Part shown: piece after piece, positions 1-5,945 of the stretch
Position numbering within the stretch: position 1 is the first letter of the stretch
Layout of the letters: the number at the start of each line of letters is the position of its first letter
DNA from: Pedobacter sp.
Lineage (GTDB): Bacteria; Bacteroidota; Bacteroidia; Sphingobacteriales; Sphingobacteriaceae
NCBI GenBank assembly: GCA_004295885.1
Contig: SEDG01000138.1
Span: forward strand, 1-6,604
Direction: 5' to 3'
Length of the DNA stretch: 6,604 bases
Program-made: the position numbers and the translations under genes
Notes under the pieces: generated by a model
Seen by the model: only the letters and a program-made list of their open reading frames with translations
Database searches by the model: none
What the model was told of the DNA's origin: nothing

Positions 1-528
1 ACTACGCCAAAATGGTTATTAAATCAACCAATTTTAGATAATATCGATGCAAATCCTTTAGAAGTTGTGGCTAGATTACAAAGTACCACTTTAAACAGAT
101 TGTTGGGAAGCAGCACTTTAGGAAAATTGGTAGCGGCAGAAGCAACTGATGGTGCAACCGCTTATAAAATCACTGATTTATTTACTGATTTAAATGGTGC
201 TATTTTCACTGAGTTGAAATCAAGCTCAGCTATCGATGTTTATCGTCGTAACTTACAAAAATCTTATGTAGATAAATTAATTGCTATTGTTAATCCACCA
301 GCTCCAGCGGCAGCAACTCAAGTTGTTTTTGCTGGTAGAGGTGCAGGCGCAGCAAGTGGTTTAAGTAATTCACAAAGTGATGTAATGTCGGTAGTTAAAG
401 GTCAACTAAGAGACCTTGACGCAAGCATTAAAGGAGCTGCTTCTTCTCAAGCAGATTCATTAAGCAAATACCACTTGTTAGATTTAGCTGACCGTATTGA
501 AAGTGCTTTAGATAAAAAGAAAGATTAA
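1..528 (+). CDS. Zinc-dependent metalloprotease, C-terminal fragment (DUF4953/DUF5117 family)
   Basis: The frame is open from base 1, so this is the last 175 residues of a longer gene whose start lies outside the window; the GTG at 67 is an internal Val codon. Visible family features are TPKWLL near the N-terminal edge, the LQSTTLNRLLGSSTL stretch (about residues 27-41), YRRNLQKSYVDKL (about 81-93) and the closing YHLLDLADRIESAL motif. These match the tail of the large (about 800-residue) Bacteroidota metalloproteases with DUF5118, DUF5117 and DUF4953 (Met-zincin) domains. The HExxH zinc site would lie upstream and is not visible, so activity cannot be judged here. An Ala/Pro/Gly-rich linker (about residues 99-120) separates two helical parts. 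Members are generally exported. A strong terminator begins 19 bp after the stop, so this gene ends its transcript. Family assignment rests on recognition of the C-terminal pattern. Confidence 0.8.
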   Translation, partial: TTPKWLLNQPILDNIDANPLEVVARLQSTTLNRLLGSSTLGKLVAAEATDGATAYKITDLFTDLNGAIFTELKSSSAIDVYRRNLQKSYVDKLIAIVNPPAPAAATQVVFAGRGAGAASGLSNSQSDVMSVVKGQLRDLDASIKGAASSQADSLSKYHLLDLADRIESALDKKKD

Positions 529-546
529 TAAATCTTAAATAGTGTG

Positions 547-581
547 AAAGCGTTCCGATGTAAAGTTGGGACGCTTTTTTT
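547..581 (+). terminator. Rho-independent terminator after the metalloprotease gene
   Basis: A 10-bp stem, AAAGCGTTCC (547-556) with GGGACGCTTT (568-577), has one G-T wobble and an 11-nt loop. The transcript continues into an uninterrupted T run at 575-581. On the opposite strand the stem is followed by only three T residues, so the terminator acts mainly on the plus strand, although the minus-strand gene ending at 590 lies only 9 bp away and could use the stem weakly. Confidence 0.88.
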
Positions 582-589
582 ATGCTTGA

Positions 590-982
590 TTAATACAAAT
601 CGGTTTTTGTAATTTTTGATTTAACAACTTGTTCAGAAAAATTAGAAGTGCTAGTGTAGTAGTAAGTTTCGCCAACAATTTTTATGATTTTTACAGTTAT
701 CATTGCGTTATCTGGAATTTTAGGGAATTTCTTATGGGTTTTGGCGTCGTGTGCTAAAGTATAAGTACAATCGTCAAGCCATTTAACTTCAAAAGTCATG
801 GTGGCAACTTTAGCCTTGCTCACATATTCTCCCTGCGTATTGCCAAATCTTTTAATAGTAATCGGGGTTCCTTCATACTCCATCGTAAAAATACCTTCCT
901 TAAATTTCGAACAATCTAGGGTCTGTGCTTGTAGTTTTGCCGATGCGAACACGATAAATAAAAGGAGAGCTGCTTTTTTCAT
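590..982 (-). CDS. Small secreted protein of unknown function
   Basis: The gene encodes 130 residues. It begins with MKK and a hydrophobic core to about residue 17, followed by LQA|Q, a typical signal peptidase I site after residue 19. There is no lipobox cysteine, so the protein is probably periplasmic or secreted rather than a lipoprotein. The mature part (about 111 residues) looks beta-rich and has two cysteines, Cys24 (LDCSKFKEGIF) and Cys72 (WLDDCTYTL), which could form a disulfide. The combination C-x-KFK-x-G-x-F, an I-x-R-x(4)-Q segment and a WLDDCTY-type motif recurs in small Bacteroidota proteins that databases sometimes label 'DNA topoisomerase IV'. That label makes no sense for a short exported protein and should not be copied. 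It is divergent from the EVE gene across a 75-bp spacer, with no clear Bacteroidota promoter (TAnnTTTG) visible. The start is supported by the signal peptide. Confidence 0.8.
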   Translation of the reverse strand: MKKAALLLFIVFASAKLQAQTLDCSKFKEGIFTMEYEGTPITIKRFGNTQGEYVSKAKVATMTFEVKWLDDCTYTLAHDAKTHKKFPKIPDNAMITVKIIKIVGETYYYTSTSNFSEQVVKSKITKTDLY

Positions 983-1057
983 TAAGACTTTATTTTGTGT
1001 TCGAAATTAATTTATTTACTGCATAAATTGTAAATTCGGACCTTATAAAATTACAAT

Positions 1058-1462
1058 ATGAAACATTGGTTGGTAAAAAGTGAACCCTTTAAATACAGTT
1101 GGGAAAAATTTAATAAAGACGGCCGTACTTTTTGGGATGGCGTTCGTAATTATCAAGCCCGAAACAACTTGAGAGAAATGAAAGAAGGCGACTTAGTACT
1201 ATTTTACCATAGCAATGAAGGCAAAAATGTAGTAGGAATTGCGAAAGTTGTTAAAGAAGCTTACCAAGACCCGACGACTGATGATAAAAATTGGGTAGTT
1301 GTAGATTTAGAGCCATTTCAGACCTTAAATAATCCAGTTACTTTAGAACAAATTAAAGCCGAAGAAAGCTTAAAAGACATTTCATTGGTGAAACAAGGTA
1401 GATTGTCTGTTATGCCATTAAAAGCAACGGAGTTCGATAAAATACTAGAAATGGCTAGCTAA
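1058..1462 (+). CDS. EVE domain-containing protein
   Basis: The 134-residue protein consists of a single EVE domain (PF01878, PUA-like fold, relatives of human THYN1), close to the usual length for bacterial stand-alone members. Family landmarks are WLVKSEP (4-10), WDGVRNYQARN (26-36), GDLVLFYHS (44-52), VGIAKVVKEAYQD (59-71), VDLEP (82-86) and RLSVMPL (115-121). EVE domains belong to a fold that binds modified nucleotides in DNA or RNA; for stand-alone bacterial members the ligand and cellular role are not settled, so no substrate is claimed. The protein has no signal peptide and should be cytoplasmic. The start at 1058 puts the conserved WLVKSEP three residues in, as in the family. The gene ends in TAATG, shared with the start of the next gene, indicating co-transcription and probably translational coupling. 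No restriction-modification or McrBC-type partner is nearby. Confidence 0.93.
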   Translation: MKHWLVKSEPFKYSWEKFNKDGRTFWDGVRNYQARNNLREMKEGDLVLFYHSNEGKNVVGIAKVVKEAYQDPTTDDKNWVVVDLEPFQTLNNPVTLEQIKAEESLKDISLVKQGRLSVMPLKATEFDKILEMAS

Positions 1463-1968
1463 TGAAACATCTCATTGTTATTCTGCTTTGCTTTTTTTGC
1501 ATTTTAGCTAAAGCGCAAACAAGCGATTTTGAAATCAAGGTGGTCTCCAAAAAATATCAAACTGTAAAAGGTTTGCTTAAAAAAGTATCTATCGAAGGTA
1601 TTGGGGTAGAAGATTATAAAGGCAATTACCTCACTTTTAGGCCGAGTGAAATTACAAGATTAAAAATTAGAAAACGTGGCTTAACCGTTGGCGAGGGAAG
1701 CCTTGCTGGTCTTGGTGGTGGCGCTGGTTTGGGTGCCGCAATTTGGTCATTAGACGAAAATGGTATGGCAACAAAAGAATTACTTACCCTAACTGCTGCA
1801 TTAGCTGGCACAGGATTAGTTGCTGGAACAATAACAGGAATTGTTGCGGAAATTGTAAATACCAAATATACGCTTACAGTTAATGAAAGCGATGAAAATT
1901 ATAAAGTAGGTTATAAAAAGCTAGAGAAATACGTTAATGATATTGTTACCGAACACGTTAATCCTTAA
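1462..1968 (+). CDS. Secreted glycine-rich protein of unknown function, coupled to EVE gene
   Basis: The gene encodes 168 residues that I do not assign to a named family. The first 18 residues form a signal peptide with a probable cut at AKA|Q; Cys10 and Cys13 lie inside the hydrophobic core and do not form a convincing lipobox. Residues 22-72 look like a small beta-rich domain (KVVSKKYQTVKGLLKKVSIE, then a basic RLKIRKRG stretch). After it come two Gly/Ala-rich hydrophobic stretches, about 76-94 (LAGLGGGAGLGAAI) and 106-131 (LTLTAALAGTGLVAGTITGI). Their small-residue spacing resembles glycine-zipper segments that pack in or on membranes. A short charged tail closes the protein. Location is probably periplasm or envelope. 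The start codon overlaps the EVE stop (TAATG). The 3' end overlaps the convergent thioesterase gene by 11 bp. Membrane association is an inference from composition. Confidence 0.8.
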   Translation: MKHLIVILLCFFCILAKAQTSDFEIKVVSKKYQTVKGLLKKVSIEGIGVEDYKGNYLTFRPSEITRLKIRKRGLTVGEGSLAGLGGGAGLGAAIWSLDENGMATKELLTLTAALAGTGLVAGTITGIVAEIVNTKYTLTVNESDENYKVGYKKLEKYVNDIVTEHVNP

Positions 1969-2479
1969 AGAACAAGGCTTTAAGTTCACTAGCATCATTT
2001 GGTTCCATTTTTCCAGCCAAAATTAAGCGCAACTGCCTACGACGTAAGGCACCATTATATAGTTCTTTTTCGTCTTCAGTCTCTGGTAAAAGTTCGGGAA
2101 CTGGGATTGTTCTTCCGCTTTGGTCTACAGCAACAAATGTGTAATAGGCCTCGTTGCTTTTGGCCCTAGTGCCAGAAGGAATGTTCTCTGCCCAAACATC
2201 TAGGCGAACCTCTACAGAAGTATGGAATGAACGTGTAACCTTGGCTTCTATCGTAATTACATCGCCCAGTTTAATTGGCTGTTTGAAGGAAACATTATCT
2301 ACCGAAGCCGTCACCACGATTCTGTTGCAATGTTTTTGAGCAGAAATAGCCGCTGCAATGTCCATCCAGTGCAGTAAACGACCACCCATTAAATTGTTTA
2401 AGGTATTGGTATCGTTTGGCAATACCAACTCGTTCATGATGGTGAAGGAATTTTTTGGGCTTTTAGATTTTGTGCTCAT
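1958..2479 (-). CDS. Acyl-CoA thioesterase, hotdog fold (YciA/BACH type)
   Basis: The enzyme should hydrolyse acyl-CoA thioesters to free acid and CoA in the cytoplasm. From the chosen start the protein has 173 residues. Family signatures are ELVLPNDTNTLNNLMGGRLLHWMD (about residues 17-40), SVDNVSFKQPIKLGD, EVRLDVWAE, and AYYTFVAVD followed by a GRTIPVPELLPET tail. The conserved Asn of DTN (Asn25) and the Asp of HWMD (Asp40) match positions important for catalysis in this hotdog group. The frame stays open to an ATG at 2521 that would add 14 residues (hydrophobic, MYKHLSIFCIF...). I prefer the ATG at 2477-2479 because family members usually begin only about a dozen residues before the ELVLPND motif; the upstream start cannot be excluded. 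Chain-length preference cannot be read from sequence. It is monocistronic here, with the repeat element upstream and a convergent neighbour downstream. Confidence 0.9.
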   Translation of the reverse strand: MSTKSKSPKNSFTIMNELVLPNDTNTLNNLMGGRLLHWMDIAAAISAQKHCNRIVVTASVDNVSFKQPIKLGDVITIEAKVTRSFHTSVEVRLDVWAENIPSGTRAKSNEAYYTFVAVDQSGRTIPVPELLPETEDEKELYNGALRRRQLRLILAGKMEPNDASELKALFFKD

Positions 2480-2578
2480 ATTGGGGGCGAAAATACAGAA
2501 AATAGATAGGTGTTTGTACATTTATTGAATAAAATCTTGTTTTTTGAAGCGCAATGCCGCTGCTTTCTTTAACGTTAA

Positions 2579-2639
2579 TCCTGCTTTACGCTTTACTTCT
2601 CCCGATAAATCGGGATTCGTGTTCGCTACAATCAGGGCT
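2579..2639 (-). repeat. REP-like unit 1 with perfect hairpin
   Basis: Read on the minus strand, the unit runs from AGCCCTGATTGTAGCGAA through a hairpin to AAAGCAGGA. The hairpin TCCCGAT-AA-ATCGGGA (2600-2615) is a perfect 7-bp stem with a 2-nt centre. There is no T run after it, so it is not an intrinsic terminator. Confidence 0.55.
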
Positions 2640-2695
2640 ATTTATTAACGGACTGTGCTCTTAAACCCCTCAAGTTGCAGGGCAGAAGTTAACTA

Positions 2696-2754
2696 AACCT
2701 GATTGAGCGGAAATACCCCGATTTTTTTCCGGGGATTGCAGCGAAAGCGGGGCT
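2696..2754 (+). repeat. REP-like unit 2 with CCCCG hairpin
   Basis: Read on the plus strand, the unit runs from AACCTGATTGAGCGGAA through a hairpin to GCGAAAGCGGGGCT. The hairpin CCCCG (2716-2720) with CGGGG (2730-2734) encloses a T-rich 9-nt loop. It is the inverted, diverged partner of the unit at 2579-2639; the stem sequence differs but the position of the hairpin within the unit is the same. Confidence 0.55.
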
Positions 2755-2930
2755 AGGCTAACCAATGAAAAACAGCTTTTGCTTTTCAAAAAAAATATCA
2801 TTAAGAAGTTAAGGATAACTTAGTGTCTTTAAATTTCTTAACGATTATGTCAATATTGGCTAATTTTAGCTACAAGTGAAACAATACGTTTAAATTACGG
2901 TTATAAACACATCGAAATCTAAAATTTACT

Positions 2931-4406
2931 ATGCAAAATCAAACGCTCATCCAATATTTTCATTGGTATTACAATGAATCAGCTAATTTATGGACAAAGG
3001 CCAAACAAGAAGCGGCAAACTTAGCAACAATGGGTATCACGGGTGTATGGTTTCCGCCAGCGTATAAGGGCAGCAACGGTGGCTACTCTATAGGTTATGA
3101 CACTTACGACTTATTTGATTTAGGTGAATTTGACCAAAAAAACAGCATTGCCACCAAATACGGAAATAAGGAAGAATACCTCAGCGCCATCAATGAATTG
3201 CATAAAAACGGCTTAAATGTAATAGCTGATACTATTTTTAACCATAAAGCGGGTGGCGATGAATTGGAAAAAATAAAAGTTAAAAAAGTAAATGAAGACA
3301 ATAGGAACGAGTTTATTTCTGAAGAGATGGAAATTGAAGCGTGGACCAAGTTTACTTTTGCCGGTAGGGCAGGTGCTCACTCAGATTTTATTTGGGATCA
3401 TCGATGTTTTAGTGGAGTAGATTATGCGGAAGACATGAAGGAATCGGCCATTTATGCCATCCAAAATGAATATGGTGAAGGATGGGAGGAGGTTCCTTCT
3501 AGTGAGCTAGGTAACTACGACTATTTGATGTTTGATGACATAGATTTTCGTAATCAGGCAGTTAGGGAAGAATTAAAAAGATGGGGTAAATGGTATCACG
3601 AAACCTGTAATTTAGATGGCTTTAGGTTAGATGCAGTTAAACATATCTCGCCTGAATTTATTGTTGAATGGATTGATTTTATGAAGGCTGAATGTGGAAA
3701 GGATTTTTTCATTGTAGCTGAAAATTGGAACATCGAGAGTGTTGAGGAATTAGAGAAATATATAGAAATAACTGGCGGAAGAACTCAACTTTTCGATTCG
3801 TTATTACATCACAATTTTTATCTGGCCTCAAAAGCGGGCAAGGAATATGATTTAAATTGCATTTTTGAGAATACATTAGCTCATCGTAATCCTTTATTAG
3901 CGGTAACTTTTGTAGATAATCACGATTCGCAACCTATGCAAGCCTTGGAGTCGTTTATCGAATTTTGGTTTAGGCCACTAGCTTACAGTATGATTCTATT
4001 GCGTGAGGCAGGTATTCCTTGTGTGTTTTATACTGATGTTTACGGTGCTGAATATGAAGATGATGGTCATAAAGTAGAGCTGATTGGCTTGGCAGAATTG
4101 CCGCAGTTATTAAAGGTTAGAGAAGACTTATCTTATGGAGAGCAAAGAGATTATTTAGATCATAATAACTGCATCGGCTGGACTAGGGCAGGAGATGAGG
4201 AACACCCAAATTCTGGTGTCGCAGTTTTAATGAGTAACGGAGACGAAGGCTTTAAAAAAATGGAAATCGGAAAGCATTTTACTGGAAAAATCTTTATCGA
4301 TATCTTAGGCAAACGAAACGAAGAGGTAATTATTGATGACGAGGGTTGGGGAGAATTTTTCTGCGAAGCAGGAAGCGTTTCGGTTTGGGTATTGAAGGTT
4401 GATTAG
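2931..4406 (+). CDS. amyA: Cytoplasmic alpha-amylase, GH13 subfamily 5 (AmyA type)
   Basis: The 491-residue enzyme should cleave internal alpha-1,4 bonds of starch, glycogen or maltodextrins (EC 3.2.1.1). The four GH13 conserved regions are intact: DTIFNH (100-105), GFRLDAVKH (230-238), FIVAEN (260-265) and FVDNHD (327-332). They supply nucleophile Asp234, acid/base Glu264 and transition-state stabiliser Asp332, spaced as in Bacillus liquefying amylases. Asn104, Asp203 (in NYDYLMFDDIDF) and His238 fit the main calcium site. The (beta/alpha)8 barrel starts at residue 1 (LIQYFHWYY), domain B spans about 106-205, and a C-terminal beta domain runs from about 400 to SVSVWVLKVD. It has no signal peptide, and long stretches (for example FRNQAVREE and LAYSMILLREAGIP) recall E. 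coli cytoplasmic AmyA, about 495 residues. An intracellular role in glycogen or maltodextrin turnover is likely. It is not in a visible sus-type operon. The TAG stop lies in a repeat array. Confidence 0.96.
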   Translation: MQNQTLIQYFHWYYNESANLWTKAKQEAANLATMGITGVWFPPAYKGSNGGYSIGYDTYDLFDLGEFDQKNSIATKYGNKEEYLSAINELHKNGLNVIADTIFNHKAGGDELEKIKVKKVNEDNRNEFISEEMEIEAWTKFTFAGRAGAHSDFIWDHRCFSGVDYAEDMKESAIYAIQNEYGEGWEEVPSSELGNYDYLMFDDIDFRNQAVREELKRWGKWYHETCNLDGFRLDAVKHISPEFIVEWIDFMKAECGKDFFIVAENWNIESVEELEKYIEITGGRTQLFDSLLHHNFYLASKAGKEYDLNCIFENTLAHRNPLLAVTFVDNHDSQPMQALESFIEFWFRPLAYSMILLREAGIPCVFYTDVYGAEYEDDGHKVELIGLAELPQLLKVREDLSYGEQRDYLDHNNCIGWTRAGDEEHPNSGVAVLMSNGDEGFKKMEIGKHFTGKIFIDILGKRNEEVIIDDEGWGEFFCEAGSVSVWVLKVD

Positions 4407-4557
4407 TTCATTGAGAATGGATAGTTTGTTAAATTAGTTCATTAGTTCACTTGTTCATTGGGAATGGGATAGTTTATTAAATTATTTCATTTGTTCACTA
4501 GTTCATTGGGAATGGGATAGTTTATCAAATTAGTTCACTCGTTCATTGGGAATGAAG
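4406..4557 (+). repeat. 47-48-bp tandem repeat downstream of the amylase gene
   Basis: Copies begin at 4406 (47 bp), 4453 (48 bp), 4501 (40 bp) and 4541 (partial, about 17 bp). The unit is GTTCATTGGGAATGGGATAG followed by TTTATTAAATTA and then one or two short GTTCAYTNG-type octamers. The third copy is 8 bp shorter because it has one octamer fewer, so the octamer is a sub-repeat. The core CATTGGGAATG is itself a small palindrome; in the last copy it is TTCATT-GGG-AATGAA. The first copy starts at the final G of the amylase TAG stop codon. Confidence 0.9.
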
Positions 4558-4652
4558 TTGTTCAGTATTAATTCACATGTTAAAGTTCACTAAGCCTTAA
4601 ATAATTGCAAGTAGAATTTGTTGTGGTTAAACTTTGCTATATATGCGCCCCG

Positions 4653-4694
4653 ACTAATGAACTAATGATACTAATGACACTAATGAACTAATTA
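4653..4694. repeat. ACTAATGA octamer array
   Basis: Five copies of ACTAATGA (the last as ACTAATTA) begin at 4653, 4661, 4670, 4679 and 4687, with spacings of 8, 9, 9 and 8 bp. The array is the reverse complement of the TTAGTTCATTAGT stretch in the tandem repeat at 4406-4557. The longest exact inverted match is 15 bp, 4432-4446 with 4679-4693. The last copy contains the stop codon of the minus-strand gene (TTA at 4692-4694, read as TAA). Between the two arrays, about 4558-4652 is AT-rich sequence with nothing recognisable. Confidence 0.85.
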
Positions 4695-5945
4695 TTTTTT
4701 CAAGCTATTAACATTACTAAACCCAACCAATTCGTCCCATCTGCTACCAACTTTACGATAATAAACTAATATCTGATAACTGTTGTCTGTTTCGAAAAAA
4801 GAGCCTTCAAAAACTTTATCATCGAAGTTTCCGTTCTCATCCAACCAAACATATTTAAAGTCGTACAGACCTTGTTTTAACTTTAAGTTCCCATAAAAAC
4901 GCTTTCTGGTTGGCTCGTAGGTTAGTTTGCTTTCGTCGTTTAATATGTAGTTATTAAAACGGCCAACAACATATGCATTACCTTTTGGAGTTGGTGGCAT
5001 AGCGTTTAAAGTAAACAAAATATTAGCGTAATCGCTATCGGTAATATTATCTCTCCCATCTTGATTGCGGATGAAGAAGTTACCATTTTCATCAAATTGA
5101 GTGCTGTATTTGGCTGTGCCGTTTGGCAAGTCTGTAAACAGCGCAATGTGGTTTGCCGTATCTCTATAAAAATCTTGAACGTGCTCTGCCTTGAACCTAA
5201 AATTTCTAAAATCGAATTTTCTAAACTCATTGCCGGCCCAAAATTCATTGCTGTTAATCTCGTTATAGGTTAAGGTATTTTGCCTAACAAATGTTGGTTT
5301 GGTATTGGTAATCGCTGTCTCTGGAATTCCATTCTGCATTACCACTACTTTAATCTCCGTAGAAGGATTTTGAATTAATGTTTGGTAGGATATCGAGAAG
5401 TTAACTTTCTGTTTGCTAAATCTATATTCTACCGAGCTACTTGGCAAAACCTCTGCACCAACACCAACCGTATTGTTTACCACATAAAAACGTTGCGTTA
5501 CGATTAGTTTTTCAGGGTTGTTATTCTCGTAGACCTTTAATAAATAATTGCCAGAAATTTTTGGCTTAATCTGGTCGTTCGGGAAAACCAGCGAATAGTG
5601 TGTGAACTTTTGAAGTGTATTGAACGAAAATTTATAGTTAAAAATGATATCCTCGCTTGAGCCTTCTAGGTAATCTAATTTATTTATACGAGATGGTTTC
5701 CAGTCGTAGGTACAATGTTCAATGGTGTAATTGTAATTTTTATTGCCACCTTTTAAATCGTCAAAAGCAAATGTAATGGTTTCGCTACCACGTAAAATGA
5801 TGATTGGGAATGATTGCTCTTTTTTTGTGTTGTAGCATTCAACTGTTTTAATATAAGGTTGATACACTTTATTGTCATACACTATTTGTGCATTTGCGTT
5901 TAGAAAAAACGCAACAAGAAAGAGTATCAATCCTAATTTTTTCAT
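4692..5945 (-). CDS. Type IX secretion system plug protein (DUF5103)
   Basis: The 417-residue protein matches the DUF5103 family, now named for the T9SS plug protein. In Flavobacterium johnsoniae this protein was found bound to the SprA outer-membrane translocon, closing its periplasmic side when no PorV-bound substrate is present. A signal peptide (MKKLGLILFLVAFFLNANAQ, cut near ANA|Q at 19) places it in the periplasm. The N-terminal domain shows the family motif HCTYDWKPS (77-85) followed by LDYLEGS (90-96), then LVFPNDQ (119-125) and SGNYLLKVYE (131-140). The C-terminal part has the VVGRFNNY (326-333), GLYDFKYVW (359-367), FEGSFFETDNSYQILVYYR (379-397) pattern. It appears full length. The ATG overlaps the stop of the upstream ABC-F gene (TAATG), so the two are probably co-transcribed. 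Other T9SS genes are not in the window, which is normal because they are scattered in Bacteroidota. Confidence 0.9.
   Translation of the reverse strand: MKKLGLILFLVAFFLNANAQIVYDNKVYQPYIKTVECYNTKKEQSFPIIILRGSETITFAFDDLKGGNKNYNYTIEHCTYDWKPSRINKLDYLEGSSEDIIFNYKFSFNTLQKFTHYSLVFPNDQIKPKISGNYLLKVYENNNPEKLIVTQRFYVVNNTVGVGAEVLPSSSVEYRFSKQKVNFSISYQTLIQNPSTEIKVVVMQNGIPETAITNTKPTFVRQNTLTYNEINSNEFWAGNEFRKFDFRNFRFKAEHVQDFYRDTANHIALFTDLPNGTAKYSTQFDENGNFFIRNQDGRDNITDSDYANILFTLNAMPPTPKGNAYVVGRFNNYILNDESKLTYEPTRKRFYGNLKLKQGLYDFKYVWLDENGNFDDKVFEGSFFETDNSYQILVYYRKVGSRWDELVGFSNVNSLKK

Larger units (their letters stand above)
2579..2754. repeat. Inverted pair of REP-like hairpin units (REPIN/MITE-like)
   Basis: Two diverged copies of one unit face each other across about 56 bp. 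Both begin at their inner edge with CCTGATTG (minus strand 2636-2629, plus strand 2698-2705, an exact 8-bp inverted match). Each continues with an AGCG-A stretch, then a GC hairpin built on CCCGAT, then an AAAGCG stretch near the outer edge. The flanking GTTAATCC (2574-2581) and GGCTAACC (2756-2763) suggest the similarity may reach further out. No open reading frame for a transposase lies inside, so the element would have to move in trans, as REP doublets and MITEs do. Intergenic repeats of this general design are, from memory, frequent in Bacteroidota; copy number in this genome cannot be seen from one window. Confidence 0.6.
2480..2930. other. Intergenic region between divergent thioesterase and amylase genes
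   Basis: No coding frame with family character is visible in this 450-bp gap. It contains, in order, the thioesterase leader (2480 to about 2546), a repeat element made of two inverted hairpin units (about 2579-2754), and an AT-rich amylase leader (about 2764-2930). The amylase leader holds a small hairpin, AAGTTA/TAACTT at 2806-2821 with a 4-nt loop. It also holds TACGTTTA at 2885-2892, which differs by one base from the Bacteroidota -7 consensus TAnnTTTG. No well-spaced -33 TTTG accompanies that box, so it is only a weak promoter candidate. There is no Shine-Dalgarno sequence before the amylase ATG. Confidence 0.6.

Noticed and set aside
903..1008. A 10-bp inverted match, AATTTCGAAC (903-912) with GTTCGAAATT (999-1008), as a possible operator pair for the divergent promoters.
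   Set aside because: One arm lies inside the coding region of the small secreted protein and the match is AT-rich and short; chance is a sufficient explanation.
798..1010. Open frames antisense to the recognised genes, such as 798-1010 (+), 1626-1865 (-), 2154-2339 (+), 3104-3349 (-), 5006-5248 (-), 5061-5273 (+) and 6170-6361 (+).
   Set aside because: Each lies opposite or inside a gene with clear family or signal-peptide support, and their translations show no domain or motif; they are shadows of the real reading frames.
1023..1057. TAAATTCG at 1031-1038 as a -7 promoter box for the EVE gene.
   Set aside because: It departs from TAnnTTTG and there is no TTTG at a suitable distance upstream (the nearest TTG is about 33 bp away), so I cannot support a promoter call.
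2480..2521. A 14-residue N-terminal extension of the thioesterase starting at 2521 (hydrophobic, possibly signal-like).
   Set aside because: The stretch lacks a basic N-region plus cleavage site of a signal peptide, the enzyme family is cytoplasmic, and homologues start near the second ATG. Kept only as an alternative start.
2600..2734. The CCCGAT hairpins as intrinsic terminators for neighbouring genes.
   Set aside because: They are upstream of both flanking divergent genes and neither stem is followed by a T run; the T stretch at 2722-2728 is in the loop.
4406..4694. A CRISPR array, suggested by the repeated units downstream of the amylase gene.
   Set aside because: Copies abut directly with no unique spacers, unit length changes by an octamer, and no cas genes are present.
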